Source: Methanolinea mesophila (GTDB lineage Archaea; Halobacteriota; Methanomicrobia; Methanomicrobiales; Methanospirillaceae). Taken from it: DNA of 64,000 nucleotides. The position numbers were made by a program, and so were the translations under genes. Shown here in pieces: positions 9,110 to 17,245 of this stretch. The notes under the pieces were generated by a model. It had not been told where the DNA came from and made no database searches. It saw nothing but the letters and a program-made list of their open reading frames with translations. How positions within the stretch are numbered: position 1 is the first letter of the stretch; each line of letters begins with the position of its first letter. The stretch spans positions 1,369,529 to 1,433,528 of the forward strand of contig NZ_JAGGKR010000001.1 of the NCBI RefSeq assembly GCF_017873855.1, in the 5' to 3' direction.

Positions 9110-9691
9110 ATGGATTCGGTGGAGTATTTCGAGGTCGAGTGTCCCGAGGCCGCAGGGAAGGAGTACTACCGGAAGATCGCGGACATCGTCCTTCTCGATC
9201 ATAACCTGATCAGGGTCATCCGGAAACTTCACATCTTCATCGATCCCCGGGTGCCCCTGTTCATTGCCGTGGGGGTCACCAAGAAACTTCCCGGCCCGGT
9301 GAAGGTCAGGGATTTTGCCGACGTCAATATCCAGGACCGCCAGGTGACCATCACCATCGGGGACGAGGCGTACCTCGCGGCCCTGTTACACCTCCTCTGG
9401 GAGAAGTTCGGAAAGGAACGGGTCGATCAGCCCGACCGGTTTACTATCCTGCTGGACCTCGCTCCCGAAGAACAGGCCGGGCTCGAGGATCTCGTGGTAA
9501 TGGACCCGAGTGTTACCCTCTACAAGGACCTGATCTACGCGCTGCAGGTGATACAGCCCGAGGGGTTCAAGGTCCGGAGGCAATATTACGCGGGGGGTAA
9601 GTTCTACCTTGTCGCGAGCGAGGATACGCTCCCCGAGGATATCGAGGACCTCGTTCGTCGGAAATTTGCGCTCATGGGGGAGCAACTATGA
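9110..9691 (+). CDS. mmp17: Methanogenesis marker protein 17, MCR activation complex subunit
   Basis: 193 residues. N-terminus MDSVEYFEVECPEAAGKEYY and the central GVTKKLPGPVKVRDFADVN are typical. Identified in other methanogens as part of the MCR activation complex with McrC, Mmp3 and Mmp7. No recognised catalytic motif. Start codon abuts the mmp15 stop; its own stop overlaps mmp7 by ATGA. Confidence 0.92.
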   Translation: MDSVEYFEVECPEAAGKEYYRKIADIVLLDHNLIRVIRKLHIFIDPRVPLFIAVGVTKKLPGPVKVRDFADVNIQDRQVTITIGDEAYLAALLHLLWEKFGKERVDQPDRFTILLDLAPEEQAGLEDLVVMDPSVTLYKDLIYALQVIQPEGFKVRRQYYAGGKFYLVASEDTLPEDIEDLVRRKFALMGEQL

Positions 9692-10626
9692 TTCTCGAGC
9701 CGGTGACCTACAAGGGCGGCCTTTACCGGAACGACGAGATCGTGGACCTGATCGAGGACGTGGGAGGGTACATCATCCAGAAGCAGATGGTCGCAACGGA
9801 GGTGGTGATCCAGGCCCTTGTACCCCGGGACGATATCGCGCTCATCCGGGAAGTGGCCAAACCTCTCGCCGGGGAGATCACGCCCTCACCCCTGGTAGGG
9901 ACCGAGATTGCGGTGGTCACTCCCAGCCTCGAGATCCACCATCTTCCCCACGCATCCTGCGATGTCGCAGAGTACATCCGCCGGTTCGGTGCCAAGACCA
10001 ACATGGTAGGGCTTGCCCGGGGTTTTGGGAAACGGATCGCGCAACTGAACGACGAGGAACGGGACGTAATCAACGAGCACGACCTCGCGATTTATCTGCT
10101 CGGCGATTTCGAGGAATGTATCCGGCACAAGTTCCCGGTGCTGCGGAGGGGGATCGAGGTCCCCATCGTGGTATCGGGAGGACCCTCGAAGGAGACCCTG
10201 CAGAAGATCATCGACCCTCCGGTGGACGGGTATGTAGGTGAAGTGGGGAGGTTCATGCACCGTACCAAGGAGTCGGAGGAGATCGACAAGCTGGAAGAGG
10301 TGGTTGCGGAGATCACCCGGGTCGTCTCGAAAAAGAGGGAGGAGATCGCAAAGGACCCCCTCTCCGTATCCCCCGCCAGGCTTATGGATATTATCCGGGA
10401 GCAGGTGGAAGAGATCCACCGGGTGCTCTCCCCAACCCCGATCACGGTCCAGATGACCGGTCTCCGGGTAAAACTCCCGTACGACACCTTCTCAACAGTC
10501 CTGAAAAAACTGGAGATCGAACGGGGGGTTACCATCGGGGACCTCGCGGATATCAGGCCTTCCAGGATGAGGGATTATATCCTCCTTAAAATTCGCCCGT
10601 TCTCCGACACGAACATCATGATCTGA
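9688..10626 (+). CDS. mmp7: Methanogenesis marker protein 7, MCR activation complex subunit
   Basis: 312 residues, last gene of the atwA operon. Core features: VTYKGGLYRNDEIVDLIEDVGGYI at the N-terminus, PHASCDVAEYIRRFGAKTNM in the middle, and a charged helical region (about 190-240) before the C-terminal domain. Conserved cysteines (C91 region and the FEECIRHKF segment) are candidate metal ligands, compatible with reported metalloclusters in the purified activation complex. A run of seven T residues 14 bases after the stop probably ends the transcript. Confidence 0.92.
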   Translation: MILEPVTYKGGLYRNDEIVDLIEDVGGYIIQKQMVATEVVIQALVPRDDIALIREVAKPLAGEITPSPLVGTEIAVVTPSLEIHHLPHASCDVAEYIRRFGAKTNMVGLARGFGKRIAQLNDEERDVINEHDLAIYLLGDFEECIRHKFPVLRRGIEVPIVVSGGPSKETLQKIIDPPVDGYVGEVGRFMHRTKESEEIDKLEEVVAEITRVVSKKREEIAKDPLSVSPARLMDIIREQVEEIHRVLSPTPITVQMTGLRVKLPYDTFSTVLKKLEIERGVTIGDLADIRPSRMRDYILLKIRPFSDTNIMI

Positions 10627-10639
10627 TGGAGCTCAAGTC

Positions 10640-10646
10640 TTTTTTT
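10640..10646 (+). terminator. T-run terminator after the MCR activation operon
   Basis: Seven consecutive T residues on the coding strand, 13 bases downstream of mmp7. Archaeal RNA polymerase terminates at such tracts without a hairpin. Confidence 0.5.
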
Positions 10647-10834
10647 GTAACGTTCGCGAATCGCGGCTTAATTTTACCGGTGACCTGATGATAACCCTGT
10701 GAGTGAACCAAGGAATACTCCCTCAGGCGGAAGTTGGAGAACATCCGCTCAGGGATGTGCTCCTGGCGCTGCCGGAAACGACACAAAATGGAGCCTTAAC
10801 CGAATCGGTGTGCCGACAGAGCCGGTCAAAAAAA

Positions 10835-11362
10835 TTATGCGGTAAAGATGTCTGCCAGTTCATTGAACTGGTACCCGCTCGCATCGAAACTGTTGGTCCG
10901 GAATACCCAGGTCTTTCCGGCGGGGAGGAAATAGGCGCTTGCGACCGCGTTTCCAATGAGCGCCCCATTCGCATTGAAGAGATTAAAAGTCACTTCGATA
11001 TATTCGACCGTATACTCGCTGTCGTTCTTGATCCTTCCGGTAAGGTAGAGTCTGCCTGAACTATCCGTCTCTACCCTGGTCTCCTGGAGCGTGGCATGGA
11101 GTGCCGGGTTGGGAACAAACTTTTCGTAGCCCCATGGCCTGGTCACGAACATCTCGCTCCCCTCGGGGAGCACTATCACACCTTCGGGAGCGGTCCCCGT
11201 TCGGGTCGTTTCGGTTCCGACCGGGCTGATGGTGGGGGTCTCTGTCGCCTGTGCCGGACCGCCCGGGACTCCGGGGGCCAGGCATCCGCACACGAGGAGC
11301 GTGAAGCTCAGTATCATAATCGCGGAGAATATTCCGGCCCATTTTGTTCTGGCTGAGTTCAT
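10835..11362 (-). CDS. Secreted lipoprotein with FxLYD-type domain
   Basis: 175 residues. The signal peptide (residues 1-26) ends in a lipobox-like LLVCGC, so the protein is probably lipid-anchored outside the membrane. A Thr/Pro/Gly-rich linker (about 30-60) follows. The C-terminal half is a small beta domain with the FxLYD-like pattern: YLTGRIKNDSEYTVEYIEV, then FNLFNANGALIG and FLPAGKTWVFR. Such domains occur in many archaeal surface lipoproteins, with unknown ligands. Start supported by AGGAGG 8 bases upstream. Solitary gene; an A7 tract just after the stop (10828-10834) is a T-run on this strand. Confidence 0.8.
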   Translation of the reverse strand: MNSARTKWAGIFSAIMILSFTLLVCGCLAPGVPGGPAQATETPTISPVGTETTRTGTAPEGVIVLPEGSEMFVTRPWGYEKFVPNPALHATLQETRVETDSSGRLYLTGRIKNDSEYTVEYIEVTFNLFNANGALIGNAVASAYFLPAGKTWVFRTNSFDASGYQFNELADIFTA

Positions 11363-11468
11363 TCTAGATTCCTCCTGATGAACACATTCGGAGAGCGTGC
11401 TATTTAAGGTATTTCGTGAAATTCTAAAAAAAGCCCGGCCGGGGGGTTTTTAGTTGCCCCCGCGCCGG

Positions 11469-11810
11469 TTACCGGAAAAGTATCTGGAGTTTCCTGTTTA
11501 CATGGTCTGAGACCGGAATCGCATCGGACTCGATATGATCGGGACATTCGCGGACTGCCACCATGATATCATGCTCTGTGATACCGAGCAGTTCGTGATC
11601 CACCACCTCCGACAGGTAACGGGATTCGGATTCAAGGCATCGAAGGAGAACAGGTTCTCCGTTTCGGTGCCCGATGAAGTACCGGTACGATCCGAGCTGC
11701 AGCCCCGGGGGTTCGGTGAGCTGATCTGAGCCCTCCTGGCCCTCCTGAAATGGAGGGGTTCGCGGGGTGATTTCATATACCATTCCCGGGGCCGGTCCTG
11801 CCCTTGTCAT
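11469..11810 (-). CDS. Hypothetical protein, about 113 residues
   Basis: Not recognised. I chose ATG at 11810 because GAGGTG lies 6 bases before it; a GTG three codons upstream (11819) is also open but lacks such a site. The protein is acidic/mixed, with a proline-rich first quarter and a C-terminal half (YRYFIGHRNGEPVLLRCLE, then VVDHELLGITEHDIMVAVRE) that looks like a folded alpha/beta domain. No membrane segment, no cysteine pair. The good ribosome site and plausible composition argue for a real gene. Confidence 0.5.
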   Translation of the reverse strand: MTRAGPAPGMVYEITPRTPPFQEGQEGSDQLTEPPGLQLGSYRYFIGHRNGEPVLLRCLESESRYLSEVVDHELLGITEHDIMVAVRECPDHIESDAIPVSDHVNRKLQILFR

Positions 11811-12071
11811 TCTTTTCACCTCTGAATCTGACTATTCGTAAGGATACGCGGGAATGCCGGGCCATCGAAATGCCCCGGCACGCCAGGATTCGCACAAATC
11901 TTCCCTTATGACCGCAGCACCTCCTGTCCCTATATTATGGACGGAAGGATTTATCCTTCTGAATTATTTAAAATTTTTTATAGCGGCATCGTGCATCGGC
12001 CCTGGTCTTGCGGAATCACTTTTTAAAATTCCCTGCAAGGGCCATCAATAAAGGTCTAATTTGCTTTGTAT

Positions 12072-12110
12072 AATGCTCCAGATGCCCTGCCCCGCCGCTT
12101 TTTCGCTCCT
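12072..12110 (+). repeat. Dispersed GC-rich repeat, copy 1
   Basis: Shares GCTCCAG, a GCCCCGCCGCT core and flanking bases with copies near 14.6, 53.9 and 61.3 kb, and inverted at 12.2 kb. Closest to the copy at 53850, with similarity extending a few bases upstream of GCTCCAG. Confidence 0.55.
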
Positions 12111-12202
12111 ACGAAATATGCCGGGACCATTTTTTAGTCTGGTATCCTTTACCGATGAGTTTTGCGATATCAGCCAGGGTTGAACTTTTCCAGAAACCAC
12201 CG

Positions 12203-12239
12203 CACCGCGCTGCCAGAGCGGCGGGGGCGAAGGGCCGGG
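12203..12239 (-). repeat. Dispersed GC-rich repeat, copy 2 (inverted)
   Basis: Read on the minus strand it contains CTTCGCCCCCGCCGCT followed by TGGCAGCGC, matching the core of the copies at 14592 and 53850. Confidence 0.5.
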
Positions 12240-12302
12240 AACATCAGGAATAAGGATCTCAACAAAGTCGAAAATATGAAAAAAAATAGCCGGGTAAAAA
12301 AA

Positions 12303-13907
12303 TTAATGAAGCGGGGGCGCCACGTCGTCCGGCGCATTCTCGCCGACGAGGGTGCCCAGCATCTCGATCAAGGGCTGCAGTGATTCCGGAACTCCGGTAT
12401 CCACGGAAGTGACGGTTTTTCCTTCATATGTCACCGTGTAGGTGAAATAATCCGCTCCGGGTGCCGCGGGAGGATATTCGGGCAGCAGCGTGCTGAACGC
12501 CGCGTCCTGCAGGAGTTGCCGTATCGTCGAGAGCTCCCCGGCAGACAGGGTAATCCCCCGGGTAAACTCCTTCCGGGTCACGGTTGCGGTCCCGTCCTGA
12601 TAGACGGTGAGCGCGTCATTGAATCCGGCAAACCCTCCGGTCCTGGTAAATTCGACGAGTATGGGTTTTTCTTCTCCGGCGTCGGGAGCTCCTCTCACGA
12701 AGTGGAGGATCTCAGTGCCCCTGGCATCGAAGACCTGGAGATCATCCCCCTGAACCCTGAACCCCGCGGCTGCCGAAAGGAGGTCCAGGTATGTGTCCTC
12801 CTGTTCCATTACACCGTCCGGGGTGCAGTACATTTCGGTCCTTCCCGCTGCTCCCACGGTCAGTGTGTCCCCCGAGACCAGGTATTCGGCAAAATAATGA
12901 TTACATCCGGCGGTCCCGGTGAGCCGGTTCTCGCTCCCGAATTCGGCCGAGACTGCAGTCCCGGGGACTACCGTACGCGGTGATCCGTCGGCAATGTACC
13001 AGACGAGTGTCCAGACGCCCGAAACGGGGGAGTTCCCCGCGGGTGTGTCGAGCGGCTCAACCGAGAGGAGCGTGACCGGGACTCCCCACATTGCAATTGT
13101 GGCGACATCCTCCTCCGTGGCGGTGAAGCGGATCCTCGCCCCGTCCGCGGCATACGCCGCGGGGAGGTTCAACGGATAGTAATGTGCCCCGTCATCCGCG
13201 ACAATCCCATAGAACCCGCCCTCGAGGTCGAAGTACCGCACCGTCCCGGAGGCAGAGATCCCGCTTCCGGAGGTGCACGGTTCGAGGGAGTTCAGGCGCA
13301 GCGGTGTTCCCCACATCCTGACATTGGCCGCGGGTTGTCCTGCGATCCCGGTAAAGGAGACCTTAAGTCCGTCGACCTGGTATTCTTCAGGCAGGGAATC
13401 CGGGAGGTAATGCGTACCGTCATCGGCGATGATCCCGAAAAATCCGTCCTCAAGGTCGATGAACCGGATCACCCCGGTTCCGGAGACCACAGTGAACGAG
13501 CCCGGGTTTGTTCCCGGCAGAAGGAGACCCGAGAGCCGATTCTCGACAAGCTCACGGAACGACGCTGTCTTACTGTCGCCCTGGAACGGTCCGAAGGACG
13601 AGAGTGCGGTGATCCTAAAGATCCCGGCAGTATCTCCATCTGAATTGTGGAAATACTTCACTATTGCCGAATTTCCGGAAAATTCCCGGTTGTTACCCTC
13701 ATCGAACCGGGAGATTAGGTCCGATGCGACGGTGCCCCGGGCAGCCCCCGTGTTCTGGTGGTATTCCTGAAGCGTTGCAGACGATATTTCGGTAAAAGAA
13801 CCGCCGCTCGATATAAGAGCCGCCTCTGCGGTGCCGGCGACTCCAAAACAACACGCCAGGACCAGCAGGAGGGCCATGGCGCGGCTGCCTGCGATGTGAT
13901 ATTTCAT
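12303..13907 (-). CDS. Secreted protein with two tandem repeats, META (HslJ-like) domain and emfourin-like C-terminus
   Basis: 534 residues from ATG 13907, chosen because a clear signal peptide starts there (residues 1-29, ending AGTAEA). Order: unique N-terminal region (30-138); repeat 1 (140-209) and repeat 2 (218-285), each with a FFGIIADDGTHY / FYGIVADDGAHY motif and ending MWG.P..L.SLE-like; a META/HslJ-type domain (294-404) with TGTAGCNHYFAEY; and a C-terminal segment (415-525) with RTGGFAGFND, YQDGTATVTR and LSAGELSTIRQLL, resembling emfourin-type M4 protease inhibitors. The last assignment is tentative. Probably extracellular; target unknown. No coupled neighbour. Confidence 0.75.
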   Translation of the reverse strand: MKYHIAGSRAMALLLVLACCFGVAGTAEAALISSGGSFTEISSATLQEYHQNTGAARGTVASDLISRFDEGNNREFSGNSAIVKYFHNSDGDTAGIFRITALSSFGPFQGDSKTASFRELVENRLSGLLLPGTNPGSFTVVSGTGVIRFIDLEDGFFGIIADDGTHYLPDSLPEEYQVDGLKVSFTGIAGQPAANVRMWGTPLRLNSLEPCTSGSGISASGTVRYFDLEGGFYGIVADDGAHYYPLNLPAAYAADGARIRFTATEEDVATIAMWGVPVTLLSVEPLDTPAGNSPVSGVWTLVWYIADGSPRTVVPGTAVSAEFGSENRLTGTAGCNHYFAEYLVSGDTLTVGAAGRTEMYCTPDGVMEQEDTYLDLLSAAAGFRVQGDDLQVFDARGTEILHFVRGAPDAGEEKPILVEFTRTGGFAGFNDALTVYQDGTATVTRKEFTRGITLSAGELSTIRQLLQDAAFSTLLPEYPPAAPGADYFTYTVTYEGKTVTSVDTGVPESLQPLIEMLGTLVGENAPDDVAPPLH

Positions 13908-14081
13908 ATTGATCCGATTCCTCGGTTCGCGTGGAACCACGCTTAGATATGAAAGCATTTTGATAAATATCCTTCTTATACTGCGAAAATTTTCGCAACT
14001 ACGGATCGCACGGTCCGGCCTTGCAGGATGACAAAGTTATGTCAGGGCGAAGAGAGAGATCTGGTACAGGTGAGATCGTCG

Positions 14082-14540
14082 ATGAAGGAGCTGGAAGACT
14101 TTGAAGAGACCCTGCACCAGATACTCGAAAAAGGCGGCGAAGATACCGCGGCCCAATGGATGCAGGACATAGAACGGGAATACGGGAGGACCCCCCTGAT
14201 ATTCCAGAGAATGTCGGAGCGTCCCGAGGTCCTTATCTCCCACCTCCTCTATAAGGGAGCGGTTACCAAGACCAGTTCCCTTGATCCCAAGTACGTGGAG
14301 CTTATCAGCCTGGCGGTTGGGGCGGCGCTCCGCTGCAAGCACTGCACGGGGTACCATATGCAGGCCGCGATGAAAAAAGGAGCGTCGTGGGAGGAAATTC
14401 TCGAGGTAATCCTCCTTGCAGGTCTGATATCGAACTCCTCGGTCCTGGCCAACGCCTACCGGATCATCGATGAAAAGATGTCCCGCTGCATCCCCTGCGC
14501 AAACGAGGGCGTGGACCTTCCGCCCTGTGACGACCTGTAA
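14082..14540 (+). CDS. Carboxymuconolactone decarboxylase / AhpD-like protein
   Basis: 152 residues from ATG 14082. I prefer this start because CAGGTGA ends 7 bases before it; the frame is open back to ATG 14028 (170 residues), which has a poorly spaced site. AhpD-type fold with the CxxC plus histidine signature LRCKHCTGYHMQAAMKKGAS, the peroxidatic/thiol redox motif of the family, and the following helix EEILEVILLAGLISNSS. Likely a thiol-dependent oxidoreductase for peroxide or disulfide stress; the substrate cannot be read. The C-terminus adds two cysteines in RCIPCANEG. Monocistronic; a T7 tract right after the stop (14544-14550) is a likely terminator. Confidence 0.8.
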   Translation: MKELEDFEETLHQILEKGGEDTAAQWMQDIEREYGRTPLIFQRMSERPEVLISHLLYKGAVTKTSSLDPKYVELISLAVGAALRCKHCTGYHMQAAMKKGASWEEILEVILLAGLISNSSVLANAYRIIDEKMSRCIPCANEGVDLPPCDDL

Positions 14541-14543
14541 ATA

Positions 14544-14550
14544 TTTTTTT
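14544..14550 (+). terminator. T-run terminator after the AhpD-like gene
   Basis: Seven T residues begin 3 bases past the stop codon. Confidence 0.4.
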
Positions 14551-14591
14551 GGAACTATGGCTTCTGTTGACATCCTTTCTTCCTAGACATT

Positions 14592-14631
14592 TCCGGGGGC
14601 TTCGCCCCCGCCGCTGCGGCGGCCCCGGCGC
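14592..14631 (+). repeat. Dispersed GC-rich repeat, copy 3 (hairpin-forming)
   Basis: Perfect inverted repeat CGGGGGC-ttc-GCCCCCG followed by CCGCTGCGGCGG, itself partly self-complementary. Shares CTTCGCCCCCGCCGCT with the inverted copy at 12203. Confidence 0.6.
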
Positions 14632-14875
14632 GATATCTCTGGCATATGGTTAACCATGACTGATATCGGTTCGATAGCAAAGATAAGAAGATCCCGGACC
14701 TGCGCCAGTCCGGGCATATCCCATATTCATCCTCCGATGGAGATCAAGGAATTCAACAGAGCCTGAATATCTACAGATACTTCCCCCGGGGCGCATGATG
14801 AGTCCGGTTTGACGTAAGTGCATCGCAGATTCGCATAACGATAAGAGAGAGAGGATCTCAGCATCAAAAAAAATC

Positions 14876-16711
14876 CTATTTCTTCGCTGTTTTCGATGTA
14901 CTTCGCCGGATCTTTGCTGTCCCGGGGATCAGGCAATCTGCACCCGGACCAATGAGATCCTCTCTCCCCGCACCCCGGAGCCCTTCCTCCACCAGTGCCC
15001 GGTTGGCCGGTTCGCGGTAATGGAGAATCGCTCGCTGGATCTTCTTCTCCCTTCCCCGGGGGATGTGGACCTCCTTCATGGTGAACGGGTTTATCCCCGT
15101 GTAGTACATGCAGGTGGAAGGGCTCATAGGGGTGGGGGTAAAATCCTGGACCTGCTCGGTATAGAGCCGGTGGTCCCGGATGTACTCCGCAAGTTCGATC
15201 ATGTCCTCTATGGTGCATCCCGGATGCCCCGACATGAAGTAGGGGAGAAGGTACTGCTTCTTCTTCCCGCTGCTTCCGATAGCGGAGAAGCGCGCCCTGA
15301 ACCGGTCGAACACTGCACGGTCCGGCTTGTTCATAAGTTCCAGCACGCGCTCCGAGACGTGTTCGGGCGCGACCTTGAGGTGCCCCGACACATGGTGCCT
15401 GCAGAGCTCCTCCAGGTAGGGAGCGGGATCGGCCATTACCAGGTCGAACCGTATTCCGGAACCGATAAAGACCCACCTGACCCCGGGGACCTCCCGCAGT
15501 TTCGCCAGGAGCTCCATCTGGGCCTGGTGGGAGAGCACCAGCCCGCCGCAGGCCGGGGAGCAGTGCCGGTCCGGACAGGTCCCGGCGGTTTCCCAGCGAC
15601 TGCACCGAGCCCCCCACATGTTCGCAGTCGGCCCCCCTACGTCGGTGATCACCCCGGAGAATCCGGGGAGTTTCGCGATCCTCCGGACTTCGCGTTCGAG
15701 AGACTCCACGCTCCGGGACTGGATGATCCTTCCCTGGTGATGGGTGAGAGCACAGAAGGCGCATTCCCCGAAACAGCCCCGGTGGCTGGTGACCGAGAAC
15801 TTTACCGGCTCGAGCGCCGGCACGGGTTCGCGGGATGCCGGGTGTGCCGCCCGGGTGTAAGGGAGTTCGTAGAGGTGGTCCAAACCGGAAGTGGAGAGCG
15901 GCCGGGCGGGAGGGTTCTGGATTACCACGGTCTTTGGGTGGACCTGGGCGACGGATCTCCCCCGGAACGGGTCCTGTTCCTGGTAATGCAGGGCGAATGC
16001 CCGGGCATACTCCCGCTTATCCCCAGATACCTGCTGGAAGTCGGGGATTGTGACGATATTTTCGTCTATTTGCCGCTTCCATTCATTGATAGCGACGCGA
16101 TACGCTGTACCGGGAATGTTCCTGATCTCCCCGGCCGCTTCGCCTGCGGCGAGCCTCTCTCCGATCTCGACCACCTGGCGTTCCCCCATCCCGAACACCA
16201 GCAGGTCGGCAGGGGCATCCGCAAGTATGGACTGTCTCACCCTGTCCGACCAGTAGTCGTAATGGGCGAACCGCCGGAGGCTGGCTTCGATCCCACCGAG
16301 AATAACGGGAACCCCCGGAAAGACGGCATGAAGGCGGTCGGTGTACACGATCGCCGCCCGGTCCGGTCGTTTTCCCGGATGCCCGCCCGCGGTATATACG
16401 TCGCGATTCCTTCTTTTCAGGTTCGCCGTATAGTGGTTCACCATCGAGTCCACGTTACCTGGTGCGACCAGGATCCCGAGTTCCGGCGGACCGAAGGTGA
16501 GCAGATCCCGGTCGGTCCTCCAGTCAGGCTGGGAAATTATCCCGACCGAGAACCCGGCATCCCAGAGCACCCTTCCGAGGAGTGCAGCGGCGAAAGAGGG
16601 ATGATCCACGTAGGCATCGCCGGTAACGATCAGGAAGTCCGGCCTGTCAATGCCAAGTCGATGAGCCTCTTTTATGGAGAGGGGAAGAAATGAGGGTTGT
16701 TCCATGGTCAT
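14876..16711 (-). CDS. YgiQ-family radical SAM protein
   Basis: 611 residues, normal for the family. The N-terminal domain (about 1-300) includes VAPGNVDSMVNHYTANLKRR and the GGIEASLRRFAHYDYWSDRVR block diagnostic for YgiQ. The radical SAM cluster motif is CFGECAFCAL (CxxxCxxC), followed by GGPTANMWG and a second cysteine-rich stretch (CSRW, CPDRHCSPAC). Further conserved: HLKVAPEHVSERVLELMNKP and YFMSGHPGCTIEDMIELAEY. Substrate unknown across the family. Overlaps the upstream PPC-domain gene by ATGA, so the two are co-translated. Confidence 0.92.
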   Translation of the reverse strand: MTMEQPSFLPLSIKEAHRLGIDRPDFLIVTGDAYVDHPSFAAALLGRVLWDAGFSVGIISQPDWRTDRDLLTFGPPELGILVAPGNVDSMVNHYTANLKRRNRDVYTAGGHPGKRPDRAAIVYTDRLHAVFPGVPVILGGIEASLRRFAHYDYWSDRVRQSILADAPADLLVFGMGERQVVEIGERLAAGEAAGEIRNIPGTAYRVAINEWKRQIDENIVTIPDFQQVSGDKREYARAFALHYQEQDPFRGRSVAQVHPKTVVIQNPPARPLSTSGLDHLYELPYTRAAHPASREPVPALEPVKFSVTSHRGCFGECAFCALTHHQGRIIQSRSVESLEREVRRIAKLPGFSGVITDVGGPTANMWGARCSRWETAGTCPDRHCSPACGGLVLSHQAQMELLAKLREVPGVRWVFIGSGIRFDLVMADPAPYLEELCRHHVSGHLKVAPEHVSERVLELMNKPDRAVFDRFRARFSAIGSSGKKKQYLLPYFMSGHPGCTIEDMIELAEYIRDHRLYTEQVQDFTPTPMSPSTCMYYTGINPFTMKEVHIPRGREKKIQRAILHYREPANRALVEEGLRGAGREDLIGPGADCLIPGTAKIRRSTSKTAKK

Positions 16712-17166
16712 AGCGGCGGGTGATGTTCCCCGCGGGGGTTCGGGAGGTCGAGCCCCGTGGCCTGGTCGAAGACCCGCTCCACCGTGCAGCCCCGAATTTC
16801 CTGGATAACCGCTTCAACCACGATATAGACTTCCGTTTTACCCCGGATGCACCCGGTAAGAACATTCGTCCCTCTTCCGACGGTACTGTGGAGATGGAGG
16901 TGAGGTCCTTCACCGGTCCATGAAACCGTGGCAATGCCGAGTATCTCCCACCCGCCGCTGAACGTATCCCAATGGGGGTCCGGGGGGAGGACAGGGTGTT
17001 CGGGGCCGGTCACCATGCTCCCCTCGAGGAGCGCACCAAGGAGCTGAATAACGGCGGAGCGTATATTGTGCGCTTTCACGAACGAAAGAAGCCCGGCGAC
17101 GAGATCCTCGCCGTGGTCGATCCTCAGATAAAAAATCCTGCCCGGGCGCCCTTCTGCGTACCGCAT
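16708..17166 (-). CDS. PPC (DUF296) domain protein
   Basis: 152 residues. Single PPC/DUF296 domain, found in plant AT-hook proteins and as stand-alone proteins in archaea: FYLRIDHGEDLVAGLLSFVK, then GEGPHLHLHSTVGRG with the conserved histidine cluster and GCIRGKTEVYIVVEAVI. The HLH pattern may bind metal. The archaeal stand-alone proteins are trimeric in known structures; role unclear. First gene of a two-gene operon with the YgiQ gene. Confidence 0.88.
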   Translation of the reverse strand: MRYAEGRPGRIFYLRIDHGEDLVAGLLSFVKAHNIRSAVIQLLGALLEGSMVTGPEHPVLPPDPHWDTFSGGWEILGIATVSWTGEGPHLHLHSTVGRGTNVLTGCIRGKTEVYIVVEAVIQEIRGCTVERVFDQATGLDLPNPRGEHHPPL

Positions 17167-17245
17167 ATTCTTATCCCTGCTATGCTATGGATTTCCGTGG
17201 AAATAAAAGGGAGGATAAGGGATCCAAGTTCAGGGGCACCGGACT

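Larger units (their letters stand above)
11811..12302. other. Intergenic region with two copies of a GC-rich repeat
   Basis: 492 bases without a convincing gene. It holds an AT-rich stretch around 11950-12060 and two copies of the dispersed GC-rich repeat in opposite orientation (12072-12110 plus; 12203-12239 minus). Short open frames here have no ribosome site and protein-unlike composition. A tracts at 12279-12286 and 12296-12302 form T-runs behind the minus-strand gene that ends at 12303. Confidence 0.6.
14541..14875. other. Intergenic region with a GC-rich hairpin repeat
   Basis: 335 bases between the AhpD-like and YgiQ genes. It contains the dispersed repeat (14592-14631) and a minus-strand open frame of 45 residues (14727-14864) ending VDIQALLNSLISIGG that looks like a C-terminal protein fragment but has no ribosome site. 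An A8 tract (14866-14873) is a T-run behind the YgiQ gene. Confidence 0.5.

Noticed and set aside
10660-10710. TGATGA near 10686 as a possible C/D box sRNA
   Set aside because: The C box lacks the purine at position 1 and no matching D box at proper spacing was found.
11854-12051. 65-residue plus-strand frame with a hydrophobic stretch
   Set aside because: No ribosome site, odd composition and overlap with AT-rich intergenic sequence.
14641-14690. GGTTCGAT as a possible tRNA T-loop
   Set aside because: No acceptor stem, D arm or anticodon arm can be folded around it; no tRNA found in the window.
14727-14864. 45-residue minus-strand frame ending VDIQALLNSLISIGG, possible C-terminal gene fragment
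   Set aside because: Looks protein-like but has no ribosome site, no recognisable family and no adjoining remnant; left as part of the intergenic region.
15020-16693. Plus-strand frame of 557 codons
   Set aside because: Antisense to the YgiQ radical SAM gene and rich in Gly/Arg/Pro with no recognisable domain.
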